From contig CAVUHL010000003.1 of NCBI GenBank assembly GCA_963741305.1, positions 6,882,001-6,946,000 on the forward strand: 64,000 nt of DNA, read 5' to 3'. Position numbers and translations under genes: made by a program. Below are positions 34,929-44,345 of this stretch, one piece after another. The notes beneath the pieces were generated by a model. The model was not told the DNA's origin, ran no database searches, and worked only from the letters and a program-made list of their open reading frames with translations. Positions within the stretch are counted from its first letter, which is position 1; each line of letters begins with the position of its first letter. The DNA is from DATMER01 sp963741305. GTDB taxonomy: Bacteria > Acidobacteriota > Thermoanaerobaculia > Multivoradales > UBA5704.

Positions 34929-36158
34929 ATGCAGTTCGTCTGCCGAGTGGGCACCCCGGATGGCCGGGTCATGGAGGAGGTCTTCAACGCCGCCGACGAG
35001 ATGGCGTTGCGGACCGACCTCGGGAAGCGCGGCCTGCACATTTTCGAGGTCCGCCGCCGCGGCGTGCCCACGCGCATGGCCGGGACGGCCTCGGCCGCGG
35101 GGCGCATGCGCCGCAGGCGGAAGATCCCGACGCAGGACTTCATGGTCTTCAACCAGGAGATCGCGGCCCTGCTCAAGGCCGGCCTGCCCCTGCTCCAGGC
35201 GCTCGAGCTCATGCTGGAGCGGATGCGCCAGCCGCACTTCAAGGCGGTGCTCACCGACATCCGCGACCGGGTCAAGAGCGGCGAAGACCTCTCCGAGGCG
35301 TTCGCGGCCCACGGTGAGATGTTCCCCCGCCTCTATCCCGCCACCCTCAAGGCGGGCGAGCGCAGCGGCGAGCTCGAATCGGTCATCCGGCGCTTCATCC
35401 GCTACATGAAGCTCCTCCTCGATGCCCGGCGGCGCGTGATCTCGGCCATGGTCTACCCGGCCGTCCTGGTGTGCACGTCGATCGCCATGATCATCATCAT
35501 GGCAATCTACGTGGTGCCCAAGTTCATGGGCTTCTTCGAGGAGCTCGACGCGGAGCTGCCGCTGATCACGCGCATGGTGCTCTCGGCTTCCGGGTTCGTG
35601 ACCGGCAACTGGCCGGTGATCCTGATCGTGCTGGGCGGCGGCATCCTGTTCCTGCGCACCTGGGGGCGCACGCCCTCGGGGCGGGTGGCGCTCGACCGCG
35701 TCAAGATCAAGGTCCCGTTCATGGGGCCGGTGCTCCACCGTTTCGCCCTGGCGGAGTTCTGCCGCTCGCTCGCCACGCTGCTGTCGGGCGGCATCCCGCT
35801 GGTGCCGGCCTTCGAGATCGCGGTGGCCTCGGTGGGCAACTCCTACGTGCGCGACCGCATCGAGCCGAACATCCAGATGGTGCGCGAAGGCAAGCCCTTC
35901 CACGAGGCGCTGGAGCGCAGCGAGGTGTTCACCGACATGTCGATCGACATGGTCAAGGTCGGCGAGGCGACCGGCTCGCTCGACGACATGCTGACCAACG
36001 TTTCGGACTTCCTGGACGAGCAGATCGAGACGCGCATGCAGCGTCTGCTCTCCCTGGTCGAGCCCCTCATGCTGGTGTTCATGGGCATCATCATCGCGAT
36101 CCTTCTGATCGCGATCTACCTGCCGATGTTCAGCATGCTCGGTGACTCGCAGTTCTAG
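34929..36158 (+). CDS. gspF: type II secretion / type IV pilus inner membrane protein GspF/PilC
   Basis: The 409-residue protein has two repeats of the GspF cytoplasmic domain (FNQEIAALLKAGLPLLQALELM near residue 78 and FCRSLATLLSGGIPLVPAFEIA near 278) and three membrane helices, the last at the C-terminus. GspF/PilC is the platform that couples the assembly ATPase to pilin extrusion. It overlaps the gspE region by a short gap of 25 nt. Confidence 0.95.
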   Translation: MQFVCRVGTPDGRVMEEVFNAADEMALRTDLGKRGLHIFEVRRRGVPTRMAGTASAAGRMRRRRKIPTQDFMVFNQEIAALLKAGLPLLQALELMLERMRQPHFKAVLTDIRDRVKSGEDLSEAFAAHGEMFPRLYPATLKAGERSGELESVIRRFIRYMKLLLDARRRVISAMVYPAVLVCTSIAMIIIMAIYVVPKFMGFFEELDAELPLITRMVLSASGFVTGNWPVILIVLGGGILFLRTWGRTPSGRVALDRVKIKVPFMGPVLHRFALAEFCRSLATLLSGGIPLVPAFEIAVASVGNSYVRDRIEPNIQMVREGKPFHEALERSEVFTDMSIDMVKVGEATGSLDDMLTNVSDFLDEQIETRMQRLLSLVEPLMLVFMGIIIAILLIAIYLPMFSMLGDSQF

Positions 36159-36183
36159 CACTGGAGATTCTGGAGAGACCTCG

Positions 36184-37857
36184 ATGGCAGTGATGAACGG
36201 TGTTACCAACAGCATGATGAACGGCAGCAAGTCGAGCGTCCCCGAGCCGGAGACGATCGAGCAGGCGCGCGAGCGGATCGCCCGCGAGCGCCAGAGCGCG
36301 GAGGCGTTCGCCCACCGCTACGGGCTGGAGTTCGTCGACATGACGCGCTTCCGCATCGACAACGACCTGTTCCGGCGCATCCCTTTCGATCTGATGCTGC
36401 GCTACCAGTTCATCCCCGAGGCGCAGCACGACGGCAGCCTGTCGGTCGTCATGGCCGATCCTTCCGACGTCACCAAGCTCGACGAGATGGAGATGCTGCT
36501 CGGCCAGCGGATCGAGGTCAAAGTCGGCCTGCGCTCGGCGATCGACGAGATCCTGCAGAAGTCCGAGAGCGCCCAGCGCGTGCTCGACGAGGCCAGCGAG
36601 GACTTCCGCATCCAGCTGGTCCAGGAGGATGAGGACGGCGAAGAGATCCTGTCGATCGACCGCATCACCTCCGACACCAGCCCGATCATCAAGCTGGTCG
36701 ATTCGACGATGTTCAACGCCATCCAGCGCCGGGCGAGCGACATCCACATCGAGACCCGCGACACGGAAGTGATCATCAAGTACCGCATCGACGGCGTGCT
36801 TTACCAGGCCATGGAGCCGATCGACAAGCGGCACCACCAGACGATCATCAGCCGCATCAAGGTCATGGCTGAGCTCGACATCGCCGAGAAGCGCATCCCC
36901 CAGGACGGCCGCTTCAAGCTGCGCCTCAAGGGGCGCACCATCGACTTCCGCGTCTCGATCATGCCCTCGGTCCACGGCGAGGACTGCGTCATCCGTATCC
37001 TCGACAAGGAGTCGATGAACAAGGAGTTCAAGAACCTGCGCCTGGACATCCTCGGCTTCGACGAGGAGACCATGCGCAAGGTGCGCAAGTTCATCCGCGA
37101 GCCTTACGGCATGGTGCTCGTGACCGGTCCCACGGGCTCGGGCAAGACGACCACCCTCTATGCCTGCCTGTCGGAGATCCAGTCCTCCGAGGACAAGATC
37201 ATCACCATCGAGGACCCGGTCGAGTACCAGCTGCGCGGCATCACGCAAATCCCGGTCAATGAAAAGAAGGGGCTCACTTTCGCCCGCGGCCTGCGCTCGA
37301 TCCTGCGCCACGACCCCGACAAGGTGATGGTCGGCGAGATCCGCGACGAGGACACGGCGCAGATCGCCATCCAGTCGGCGCTCACCGGCCACCTCGTGTT
37401 CACCACGGTGCACGCCAACAACGTGGTCGACGTGCTGGGCCGCTTCCTCAACATGAAGGTGGACCTCTACAACTTCGTGTCGGCGCTCAACTGCGTGCTC
37501 GCGCAGCGGCTGGTGCGCAAGATCTGCCAGCACTGCAAACAGCCGGTGCAGGCCTCGCGGCAGCTCCTTGACGACAGCGGCCTCGATCACGGGATGTACT
37601 CCGATTTCACGTTCTACGAGGGGACGGGCTGCATCGAGTGCAACGGCACCGGGTTCCTCGGGCGGCTCGCGGTGTCCGAGCTGCTGGACCTTTCCGATCA
37701 CATCCGGGAGCTGATCCTGGACCGCCGGCCCGCGTCCGAGATCAAGCGCGCGGCCAAAGAAGAGGGGATGACCTTCCTGCGCGAATCGGCGCTGGAGATG
37801 GTTTTCCGGGGAGTGACGACGCTGCGTGAGATCAACAAAGTCACCTTCGTGGACTAG
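36184..37857 (+). CDS. gspE: type II secretion / pilus assembly ATPase GspE/PilB
   Basis: The ATG at 36184 (MAVMNGVTN) follows GGAGAGACCTC, giving 557 residues. It has the N1 domain that contacts the platform, Walker A GPTGSGKT (residues 315-322), the Asp box region, Walker B VMVGEIRDEDT near 380, the His box LTGHLVFTTVHANN and a C-terminal zinc motif CQHCKQP...CIECNGTGF. It is the hexameric ATPase that drives pseudopilus assembly at the inner membrane. Confidence 0.96.
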   Translation: MAVMNGVTNSMMNGSKSSVPEPETIEQARERIARERQSAEAFAHRYGLEFVDMTRFRIDNDLFRRIPFDLMLRYQFIPEAQHDGSLSVVMADPSDVTKLDEMEMLLGQRIEVKVGLRSAIDEILQKSESAQRVLDEASEDFRIQLVQEDEDGEEILSIDRITSDTSPIIKLVDSTMFNAIQRRASDIHIETRDTEVIIKYRIDGVLYQAMEPIDKRHHQTIISRIKVMAELDIAEKRIPQDGRFKLRLKGRTIDFRVSIMPSVHGEDCVIRILDKESMNKEFKNLRLDILGFDEETMRKVRKFIREPYGMVLVTGPTGSGKTTTLYACLSEIQSSEDKIITIEDPVEYQLRGITQIPVNEKKGLTFARGLRSILRHDPDKVMVGEIRDEDTAQIAIQSALTGHLVFTTVHANNVVDVLGRFLNMKVDLYNFVSALNCVLAQRLVRKICQHCKQPVQASRQLLDDSGLDHGMYSDFTFYEGTGCIECNGTGFLGRLAVSELLDLSDHIRELILDRRPASEIKRAAKEEGMTFLRESALEMVFRGVTTLREINKVTFVD

Positions 37858-38857
37858 CGGCCTGACCGGCATCCGCAAGCTGCTCGGGTACGACCCGGTG
37901 CCGGCTCCGCCGCATGCCTTTTCGCTGGATGGGCACCGGCTGCGCTATGGCCAGTTCGTGCGCGACCGCCAAGGCTTCCGGCTGCGCAACTTCCGGCAGG
38001 CCGCGGTGCCTCCGGACTCCTTCCACAGCGGCCTCCTCGGTGGACCGCTGCGCGATCCCGCGGCCTTCACCGCGTTCGTGGGCGGCGTGGTCCAGGGGGC
38101 GGGCCAAGGCATCCGCGACGCCTCGCTGGTCGTGCCCGACGCCTGGCTGCGGGTGAGCTTCTCGGAGATCACCGACGTGCCCAGCCAGGCGGAGCCTCGC
38201 GACGAGGTGCTGCGCTGGAAGCTGCGCCGCCTCGTCCCCTTTAGAGTGGACGAGCTGCGCGTCAGCGCCGCCGAGGTCGAGCCGCTGCCGGTTCAGGAAG
38301 AGCCCCGGCGCCTGCTCCTGGGCTTCGGCGTCGAGCAGCTCCTCGCGCAGGTGGAGGATGCCTTCGCCGCCCACCACGTGCGCATCGGCCGCATCACCAG
38401 CGCCAGCCTGGCACTGCTGGCGGCCGTGGAGATCCCTGGTGGTCCTTCCACGGGGGATGGTTTTTCAGCAGTCGTCCAGGTCGAGCCCGAGGGCTATACC
38501 CTGATCTTCGCGCGCGGCGGCGAGCCCGTGCTGCACCGCTACAAGCCGTTCACGGGCGGGATGCCGGAAGGCCCGCAGGTCGGTTTCGTGACCCGCGACC
38601 TCAAGCTCACCCGCAACTTCCTCCACGAGCACTTCCCCGGCTCGACGCTCGGCCCCGTGCTGCTGCTGGCGCCTCCCGAGGAAGAGCAGAACTGGATGGA
38701 GCGCCTGCGCGAAGGGCTCGGCGAGGGCCCGGCGACCCCCTCCGTCATTCCGATCGACGGCCGCACCCTGCCCTCCCTGCGCAGCGAAGACCCGGTGGCT
38801 CCCCCCTGGCGTGAGATCGCGCCCATGCTCGGCGCCGTCCGGCAGGAGATCGACTGA
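37826..38857 (+). CDS. PilM/GspL-like assembly protein
   Basis: A 343-residue protein whose GTG start at 37826 lies within the end of gspE. It has an actin-like PilM/GspL cytoplasmic fold: LVVPDAWLRVSF, RDEVLRWKLRRLVPFRVDELR (the ring for the ATPase contact) and a later VQVEPEGYTLIFARGG. No membrane anchor is seen. PilM proteins link the ATPase to the PilN/PilO inner membrane complex, and PilN- and PilO-like genes follow directly. Confidence 0.8.
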   Translation: MRSTKSPSWTSGLTGIRKLLGYDPVPAPPHAFSLDGHRLRYGQFVRDRQGFRLRNFRQAAVPPDSFHSGLLGGPLRDPAAFTAFVGGVVQGAGQGIRDASLVVPDAWLRVSFSEITDVPSQAEPRDEVLRWKLRRLVPFRVDELRVSAAEVEPLPVQEEPRRLLLGFGVEQLLAQVEDAFAAHHVRIGRITSASLALLAAVEIPGGPSTGDGFSAVVQVEPEGYTLIFARGGEPVLHRYKPFTGGMPEGPQVGFVTRDLKLTRNFLHEHFPGSTLGPVLLLAPPEEEQNWMERLREGLGEGPATPSVIPIDGRTLPSLRSEDPVAPPWREIAPMLGAVRQEID

Positions 38858-39591
38858 TGGCGCACTTGAACCTTTCGCGGCGGCCGTTCCTCAACACGCG
38901 GCCCGTGACCCGGGTGGCCCTGCTCCTCTGGGCCCTCGGCGGGCTGCTCCTGCTGGGCAACGTGACGCTGTTCTGGAATTACCTCTCGGGCTCGACCGAA
39001 AAGCGCGACGAGCTGGTCCGCATGGAAGAGCAGGTGGAGCGCGAGCGGGAGGCGATCGGCCAGCTCGAAGCCCGCCTCGCCGCGCTCGACCTGGAGCAGC
39101 AGAACGAACAGGTCGAGTTCCTGAACCGCAAGATCGCGGAGCGCACCTTCTCCTGGAGCCTGCTCTTCGACCGGTTGACCGCGATCATGCCGAACAACGT
39201 GCGCCTGATCCAGCTCCAGCCGGCGGCGATCAGCGGGAAAGAGGGCCCGCGGAGCCGGAGCCGGAACGAAGGCGAGAGGGCCGCGCCGCTCGCCAGCGAC
39301 CAGGTGCCGCTGGTCATCGCCGCCGAGGCCAAGAACGACGAAGAGATGTACCAGTTCGTCGACAACCTGTTCGGCGAGTACTTCGAGAACCCGGACCTCC
39401 TGGGGGAAGCTCAGAGCGACGAGGGCGACCGCATCACGTTCAACATCCATGTGACCTACAAGCCGCGCAACCCGGCGCCGGGCATGACCGGCGAGGAGAC
39501 CGTCGAGGAAGTGCCGGAGGTGGTGGAGGAAGAGACCCCGGCACCTGCTCCCCCCGTGGCGCCTTCAGCCGACGAATCGGAGACGGAATGA
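38857..39591 (+). CDS. PilN-like fimbrial assembly protein
   Basis: A 244-residue protein starting with MAHLNLSRRPFLNTRP, the short cytoplasmic segment that in PilN contacts PilM, followed by one membrane helix and a coiled coil. The periplasmic part has SWSLLFDRLTAIMPNNVRLIQLQP, typical of PilN. The C-terminus is Glu/Pro-rich. The start overlaps the upstream stop by one base. Confidence 0.85.
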   Translation: MAHLNLSRRPFLNTRPVTRVALLLWALGGLLLLGNVTLFWNYLSGSTEKRDELVRMEEQVEREREAIGQLEARLAALDLEQQNEQVEFLNRKIAERTFSWSLLFDRLTAIMPNNVRLIQLQPAAISGKEGPRSRSRNEGERAAPLASDQVPLVIAAEAKNDEEMYQFVDNLFGEYFENPDLLGEAQSDEGDRITFNIHVTYKPRNPAPGMTGEETVEEVPEVVEEETPAPAPPVAPSADESETE

Positions 39592-40205
39592 AGGACCAAT
39601 CCGAGATCTGGCGCCTGCGCCTCTGGGTCTGGGTGCCCGCGCTGCTCTTCTTCCTGGCCAACGCCGTGGCCTTCTCCGTCTACCGCTTCGGCTACGCCGA
39701 CCAGGTACAGTCGCTGGAAGCCAACCTCGGGGAAGCTCAGAAGCAGCTCCAGCCGGAGCTGCTGAAGCGCAAGGAGCTGGAGCGCCGCCTCCAGCGCGCC
39801 GCCGCCGCGGAGGTCGCGGTCAGGCAGCTCTACAATGAGCAGTTCGCGACCCGCAGCCAGCGGCTGACCCGGGTGACGAGCGAGGTCAAGTCGCTGGCCC
39901 GCAAGGCCGGGCTCAATCCGCGCACGCTCTCCTACCCCGAGGAGGCGATCGAGGACTACGGCCTGGTCAAGCGGTCGCACAACTTCACCGTCGAGGGGAC
40001 GTACCTGGAGCTGCGCCAGTTCATCAACCTGATGGAGCACTCCGACTCGTTCCTGACCCTGGAGGCGATCACGCTCTCCGAGGCGGGCCAGGATACGGGT
40101 CCGGAGCTGCGGATGAGCCTCAGGATCTCGACCCTGTTCTCCCTGGAGCCCGGTTCGGTAGAGGCGGGAGCGGCGCGCCGCGTCGCCGCGCGGAGGGAGC
40201 CCTAA
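39588..40205 (+). CDS. PilO-like assembly protein
   Basis: A 205-residue protein that overlaps pilN by 4 nt (ATGA). It has a single membrane helix (VWVPALLFFLANAVAFSVYRF), a coiled coil, and a small ferredoxin-like periplasmic domain (HNFTVEGTYLELRQFINLME). PilN and PilO form the inner membrane alignment complex. Confidence 0.82.
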   Translation: MKDQSEIWRLRLWVWVPALLFFLANAVAFSVYRFGYADQVQSLEANLGEAQKQLQPELLKRKELERRLQRAAAAEVAVRQLYNEQFATRSQRLTRVTSEVKSLARKAGLNPRTLSYPEEAIEDYGLVKRSHNFTVEGTYLELRQFINLMEHSDSFLTLEAITLSEAGQDTGPELRMSLRISTLFSLEPGSVEAGAARRVAARREP

Positions 40206-40847
40206 GTGAACGAGGGGCGCACCAAGATGCTGCTCGCCGTCCTCGGCATCGTGGCCCTGTTCGCGGCCTGGCAGTGGATCGGGCCCGCCCTGGGGATGGG
40301 CGGCGGAGAAGCGGTCGGCGGACGGGACGACTCCGGAGACTTTCAGCCCATGGGGCGGGTCGGCGGCCTCGGGCAGGTGCCGGAGCGCCCGCAGGTCGAA
40401 GAGGTGGTGGACCTGCGCATCGCCGAGCTCGGGGGCACGGCGCGCGACTTCAAGCCGGGGCGCGACCCCTGGCGCTTCGTGATCCCGCCCCCGCCTCCTC
40501 CGGCGCCCACTCCGCCTCCGCCGCCTCCGCCGAGGCCGCTCACGGCGGCCGAGATCGAGGCACGGAGGCAGGCGCAGCTGCTGCTGGAGCAGCAGCGGGC
40601 CGCCGCCGCCGCCAAGGCGGCCGAGCCCAAGCCGCCGCAGTTCACGCTCCAATACCTTGGCAAGTTCGGTCCCGAAGAGCGCCCGATCGCCGTCTTCACG
40701 GACGGAAAGACCATCCTCAACGTACAAGAGGGTGAGGTGATACAAGACAAGTTCATCGTGAGCCAGATCGGGATCGAGTCCGTTGAGATCCAATTCGTGG
40801 GCTTTCCCAACTGGCCGCCGCAGCGGCTACCGCCTGCCGGGCGCTAG
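40206..40847 (+). CDS. PilP/GspC-like protein with proline-rich linker
   Basis: A 213-residue protein with a GTG start immediately after the PilO-like stop. One N-terminal membrane helix leads into a Pro-rich region (PPPPPAPTPPPPPPP) and an Ala/Glu helix, then a small beta domain FTLQYLGKFGPEERPIAVFTDG similar to the HR/PilP domain that contacts the secretin. It probably bridges the inner membrane complex to the secretin. Confidence 0.75.
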   Translation: MNEGRTKMLLAVLGIVALFAAWQWIGPALGMGGGEAVGGRDDSGDFQPMGRVGGLGQVPERPQVEEVVDLRIAELGGTARDFKPGRDPWRFVIPPPPPPAPTPPPPPPPRPLTAAEIEARRQAQLLLEQQRAAAAAKAAEPKPPQFTLQYLGKFGPEERPIAVFTDGKTILNVQEGEVIQDKFIVSQIGIESVEIQFVGFPNWPPQRLPPAGR

Positions 40848-40876
40848 CCGCTAAGAACGGAGGAAGAGTGTCGAAG

Positions 40877-43408
40877 ATGCGTGAAGTCACCGTGCGGTTC
40901 CCGGTCTTGCTGCTCCTGCTGGCGGTCTTTTTGCCGATTGCCTCCTGCACGAGCCACTTGGCCTCGCGCCAGGCCGAGATCGCCGCGCAGCGTGGCGACT
41001 GGGACCAGGCCGTCCTGGAATATATGAAGGCCGTGGAGCAGAGCCCGGAGAACCTCGCCTACAAGGCATCCCTGATCCGCGCCAAGATCAAGGCGTCGCA
41101 GGCCCACTTCGAGAAGGGCCAGGAGTTCGAGAAGGCGGGGGTGACCGAGCGCGCGATGATCGAGTATCAGCAGGCCGTTCAGCTCGATCCGACGAACCAG
41201 TACGCCCTCTCCCAGCTCGAGCACGTGCGCCAGGCGTACGCGGCCCAGCGGGCCAACCGCGACTCGTCCACGATCGACCAGCTGAAGAAGAAGACGCGCG
41301 GCACCCGGCCGCAGCCGCCCGTCCTCAACCCGCGCTCGGACAAGCCGATCGACATGGAGTTCCCCGAGCCGGTCTCCATCATGCAGATCTACCGCGCCCT
41401 CGGGCAGGCGTTCGGCATCAACGTCCTGTTCGATCCCAACCTCAAGGACCAGGAGATCGGCATCGAGCTCAAGCAGGTGACGGCGCAGTCCGCGCTCGAG
41501 ACCCTGATGCGCGCCGGCAACCACTTCTATAAAGTGATCGACGAGCACACGATCATCATCGCCCAGGACACGCCGCAGAACCGGCGCACCTACGAAGACC
41601 TCGTCATCCAGACCTTCTTCCTTTCCAACTCCGAGGTGAAGGACATGATGACGATCCTGCGCAGCCTGGTCGACGCCAAGAAGATCGCCACCAACGAGCA
41701 GCTCAACGCCATCATCCTGCGCGATACGGCCGACAAGGTTAAGGTCGCCGAGCGCATCATCGAGGCCAATGACAAGTCCAAGGCCGAGGTGGTGATCGAC
41801 GTCGAGCTGCTGCAGATCAACTCGCTGCGGCTGCGCGACATCGGCGTGAGCCTGTCCTCCTACCAGGTACAGCAGACGCTCGACACGGGTGCCACGACCG
41901 GTACGGGCACTGGCGCGACCCCCGCCCCCGGGCGCGTGCGCATCTCCGATTTGGAGTTCCTCAATCAGAGCAACTGGTTCCTGACGCTGCCGAACTTCCT
42001 CTACAACTTCGTCAAGCAGAACTCCGACGCGCAGCTCCTCGCCAAGCCGCAGCTCCGCATCACCGAGGGCGAGAAGGCGAGCCTCGTGATCGGCGACAAG
42101 GTGCCGATCCCGCTGACCACCTTCAACACCTCGAACACGGTCGGCGGCAGCGTCGTGCCGATCACCTCCTTCCAGTACCAGGACGTGGGCATCCGGATCG
42201 ACCTCGAGCCGCGGGTGCACCACAACCGGGAGGTAACGCTCAAGGTCAAAGTCGCGGTCGACCAGATCAACTCCTACCGCGGCGACCAGCCGATCATCGG
42301 CACGCGCACCATCGAGTCGGTCATCCGCCTGCAGGACGGCGAGACCAACTTCCTGGCGGGCCTGATCCGCAGCGACGAAGCGAACTCCGAGAACGGCATG
42401 CCGGGGCTCTCCGAAATCCCGATCCTCGGCCGGCTGTTCTCCAACAAGCGGACCGACGCGCAGCGCACGGACGTCATCCTGACCCTGACGCCGCACATCA
42501 TCCGCAACGCCGAGATCACCGAAGAAGACCTGCTGCCGATCTGGGTTGGCACCGAGGCCAACATCACCTTCCGCGGCGGCAGCCCGCGCGTCGAGTCCGA
42601 CGTCGACGGTCCGTTCGAGGCAGGTGAAGAGACCCCGGAAGAGATCCAGGACGCCATCCGCCGCCGGCTCCAGCGCCTGCCGCGGGGGCTGCGTCCCGAG
42701 GACGGCGGCGAGATGATCGACGAAGGCGAAGGCGGCGAGGTCCCCGAAGAGCAGCAGCCGCCGACGGGCATCGACCTCGTCCCCTCGGCGCCTCCGAGCG
42801 ACATCTTCCGGCCGCCGACCACGAACCCGCTCGACAGCCCGCCGCCGAATCCGCCGGATTCAGAGGATGAGGACGTAGAGGAGCCGCCCGGCAGTGCCAA
42901 GTTACAAGCGGCGTCGTCTTCTCCCCGGACTCTCCTCGGGAGCTACCGCACGGAGCGTTCCTCGGAATCGGCCGGGGCCACGCTCCCTGCGAAGAAGGCG
43001 CCGGCGCCGGTCCAGGTCTGGCTCGCTCCTCGCAACCTGAAAGTGAATCCGGGCGAGCGCTTCGTGGTCAAGGTGCAGGCGTCGGCCGACCATCCGATCT
43101 CGCACCTGCCGCTGTCGCTCTCCTATGACCCGGCGGCGCTCGTGGTCGAACAGGTGGAGCGCGGGACCTTCCCGGTCGAGGCGCAGATCCTGGCCGACGC
43201 CTCGCGTCCCGGCGAGGTCGTGCTCGGCGCGAGCCGCATGGGCGAAGTGCCCGGGGTGACCGGGCAGGGCACCGTGGCCTGGGTCACCTTCCGGGCCATC
43301 CGCTCGGGCTCGACCCGGATCGACTTCTCGCGCAGCAAGGCCATGGACGCCGAGCTGCGCCCGGTGGTCCCGGTGCGGTCGCGGTCGGCCGACATCCGGG
43401 TGAGATAG
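40877..43408 (+). CDS. gspD: lipoprotein secretin (GspD/PilQ type) with TPR and cohesin-like domain
   Basis: The ATG at 40877 (MREVTVRFPV) gives 843 residues with a lipoprotein signal ending LPIASC; a GTG three codons earlier is possible but too close to GGAGGA. The N-terminus (about 25-110) has TPR repeats, followed by secretin N domains (NVLFDPNLKD, NEQLNAIILRDTADKV) and the secretin core (AQLLAKPQLRITEGEKASL, TETN-like end GLSEIPILGRLF). The C-terminus (about 710-840) is a cohesin-like beta-sandwich (VQASADHPISHLPLSLSYDP), an unusual addition to a secretin. The multimer forms the outer membrane gate. Confidence 0.92.
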   Translation: MREVTVRFPVLLLLLAVFLPIASCTSHLASRQAEIAAQRGDWDQAVLEYMKAVEQSPENLAYKASLIRAKIKASQAHFEKGQEFEKAGVTERAMIEYQQAVQLDPTNQYALSQLEHVRQAYAAQRANRDSSTIDQLKKKTRGTRPQPPVLNPRSDKPIDMEFPEPVSIMQIYRALGQAFGINVLFDPNLKDQEIGIELKQVTAQSALETLMRAGNHFYKVIDEHTIIIAQDTPQNRRTYEDLVIQTFFLSNSEVKDMMTILRSLVDAKKIATNEQLNAIILRDTADKVKVAERIIEANDKSKAEVVIDVELLQINSLRLRDIGVSLSSYQVQQTLDTGATTGTGTGATPAPGRVRISDLEFLNQSNWFLTLPNFLYNFVKQNSDAQLLAKPQLRITEGEKASLVIGDKVPIPLTTFNTSNTVGGSVVPITSFQYQDVGIRIDLEPRVHHNREVTLKVKVAVDQINSYRGDQPIIGTRTIESVIRLQDGETNFLAGLIRSDEANSENGMPGLSEIPILGRLFSNKRTDAQRTDVILTLTPHIIRNAEITEEDLLPIWVGTEANITFRGGSPRVESDVDGPFEAGEETPEEIQDAIRRRLQRLPRGLRPEDGGEMIDEGEGGEVPEEQQPPTGIDLVPSAPPSDIFRPPTTNPLDSPPPNPPDSEDEDVEEPPGSAKLQAASSSPRTLLGSYRTERSSESAGATLPAKKAPAPVQVWLAPRNLKVNPGERFVVKVQASADHPISHLPLSLSYDPAALVVEQVERGTFPVEAQILADASRPGEVVLGASRMGEVPGVTGQGTVAWVTFRAIRSGSTRIDFSRSKAMDAELRPVVPVRSRSADIRVR

Positions 43409-43419
43409 GAAGTTTGAAG

Positions 43420-43893
43420 ATGATGAAGAAGCTATCGGCTCGCGGTCAGGCCGGCTACACCCTCGCCGAGCTGGTGATGGTCGCCGCGGTGATGGTGATC
43501 CTGGCCGGAGCCGTGCTGCCCGCGGTCAAGTTCACCGCCCGGCGGACCAAGGAAATGGAGCTGCGGCACCACCTGCGGACCATGCGCGAGGCGATCGATA
43601 CCTACAAGCGCTACAGCGACATGGGCCTGCTTCCTGTCGACATCGGCACCGAAGGCTACCCCGCGGAGCTGGAAGACCTGGTCGAGGGCGTGGAGATCGC
43701 GGGCCAGATCGACCGCAAGCTCAAGCTGCTGCGGCGGATCCCCGTGGACCCGATGACGGGCGAGGCGGAATGGGGCATGCGCAGCTTCCAGGACGAGCCC
43801 GACTCCGACTCCTGGGGCGGCGAGAACATCTTCGACGTCTACTCGGAGTCGGGCGGCGTCGGGCTCAACGGAGTGCCCTACCGCCAGTGGTGA
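43420..43893 (+). CDS. type II secretion pseudopilin (GspG-like), first
   Basis: 157 residues from the ATG at 43420; a TTG two codons earlier is weaker. The class III signal is RGQAG|YTLAELVMVAAVMVILAG with Glu at position +5 of the mature protein. The cleavage site would be processed by a prepilin peptidase not encoded in this window. The C-terminal part has DPMTGEAEWGMRSF and an acidic stretch near the end, as in GspG calcium-binding major pseudopilins. Confidence 0.9.
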   Translation: MMKKLSARGQAGYTLAELVMVAAVMVILAGAVLPAVKFTARRTKEMELRHHLRTMREAIDTYKRYSDMGLLPVDIGTEGYPAELEDLVEGVEIAGQIDRKLKLLRRIPVDPMTGEAEWGMRSFQDEPDSDSWGGENIFDVYSESGGVGLNGVPYRQW

Positions 43894-43910
43894 GAAAAGG
43901 AAGGTGTGCG

Positions 43911-44345
43911 ATGCACGATCCCAAGCCCAAGACCGAGAGGAACTCCGAGAGCGGCTTCACCCTGCTGGAGCTGATCGTCGTCATAGCCATCGTCGGCATC
44001 CTGGCTGCGATCGCGATGCCCAAGCTCAAGGACCTGCCGCGCAAGGCGAACGAAGCGGTCCTGAAGACGAACCTGCATACGATGCGCGACTTGATCGATC
44101 AGTATTACGGCGACAAGGGCCGCTATCCGGCCAGCCTCGAAGCCCTGGTCGAAGCCAAATACCTGCGCAAGATCCCGAACGACATCACCAAGCGCAGCGA
44201 CACCTGGGTGGTGGTCCAGGAAGAGACCGATCCGGACAACCCGCCCGTGGAGACCGAGGAGGGCGACGGAGGGCCGGGCATCGTCGACGTTCACTCGGGC
44301 TCCCCGGCCCTCTCACTCGATGGGACGCCCTACGCGGAATGGTAG
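43911..44345 (+). CDS. type II secretion pseudopilin (GspG-like), second
   Basis: 144 residues from the ATG at 43911. The prepilin motif ESG|FTLLELIVVIAIVGILA is a classical type IV pilin N-terminus with Glu+5. The globular part includes YYGDKGRYPASLEALVEAKYLR and a C-terminal DGTPYAEW that resembles the ending of the first pseudopilin. It overlaps the next gene by 7 nt. Confidence 0.92.
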   Translation: MHDPKPKTERNSESGFTLLELIVVIAIVGILAAIAMPKLKDLPRKANEAVLKTNLHTMRDLIDQYYGDKGRYPASLEALVEAKYLRKIPNDITKRSDTWVVVQEETDPDNPPVETEEGDGGPGIVDVHSGSPALSLDGTPYAEW

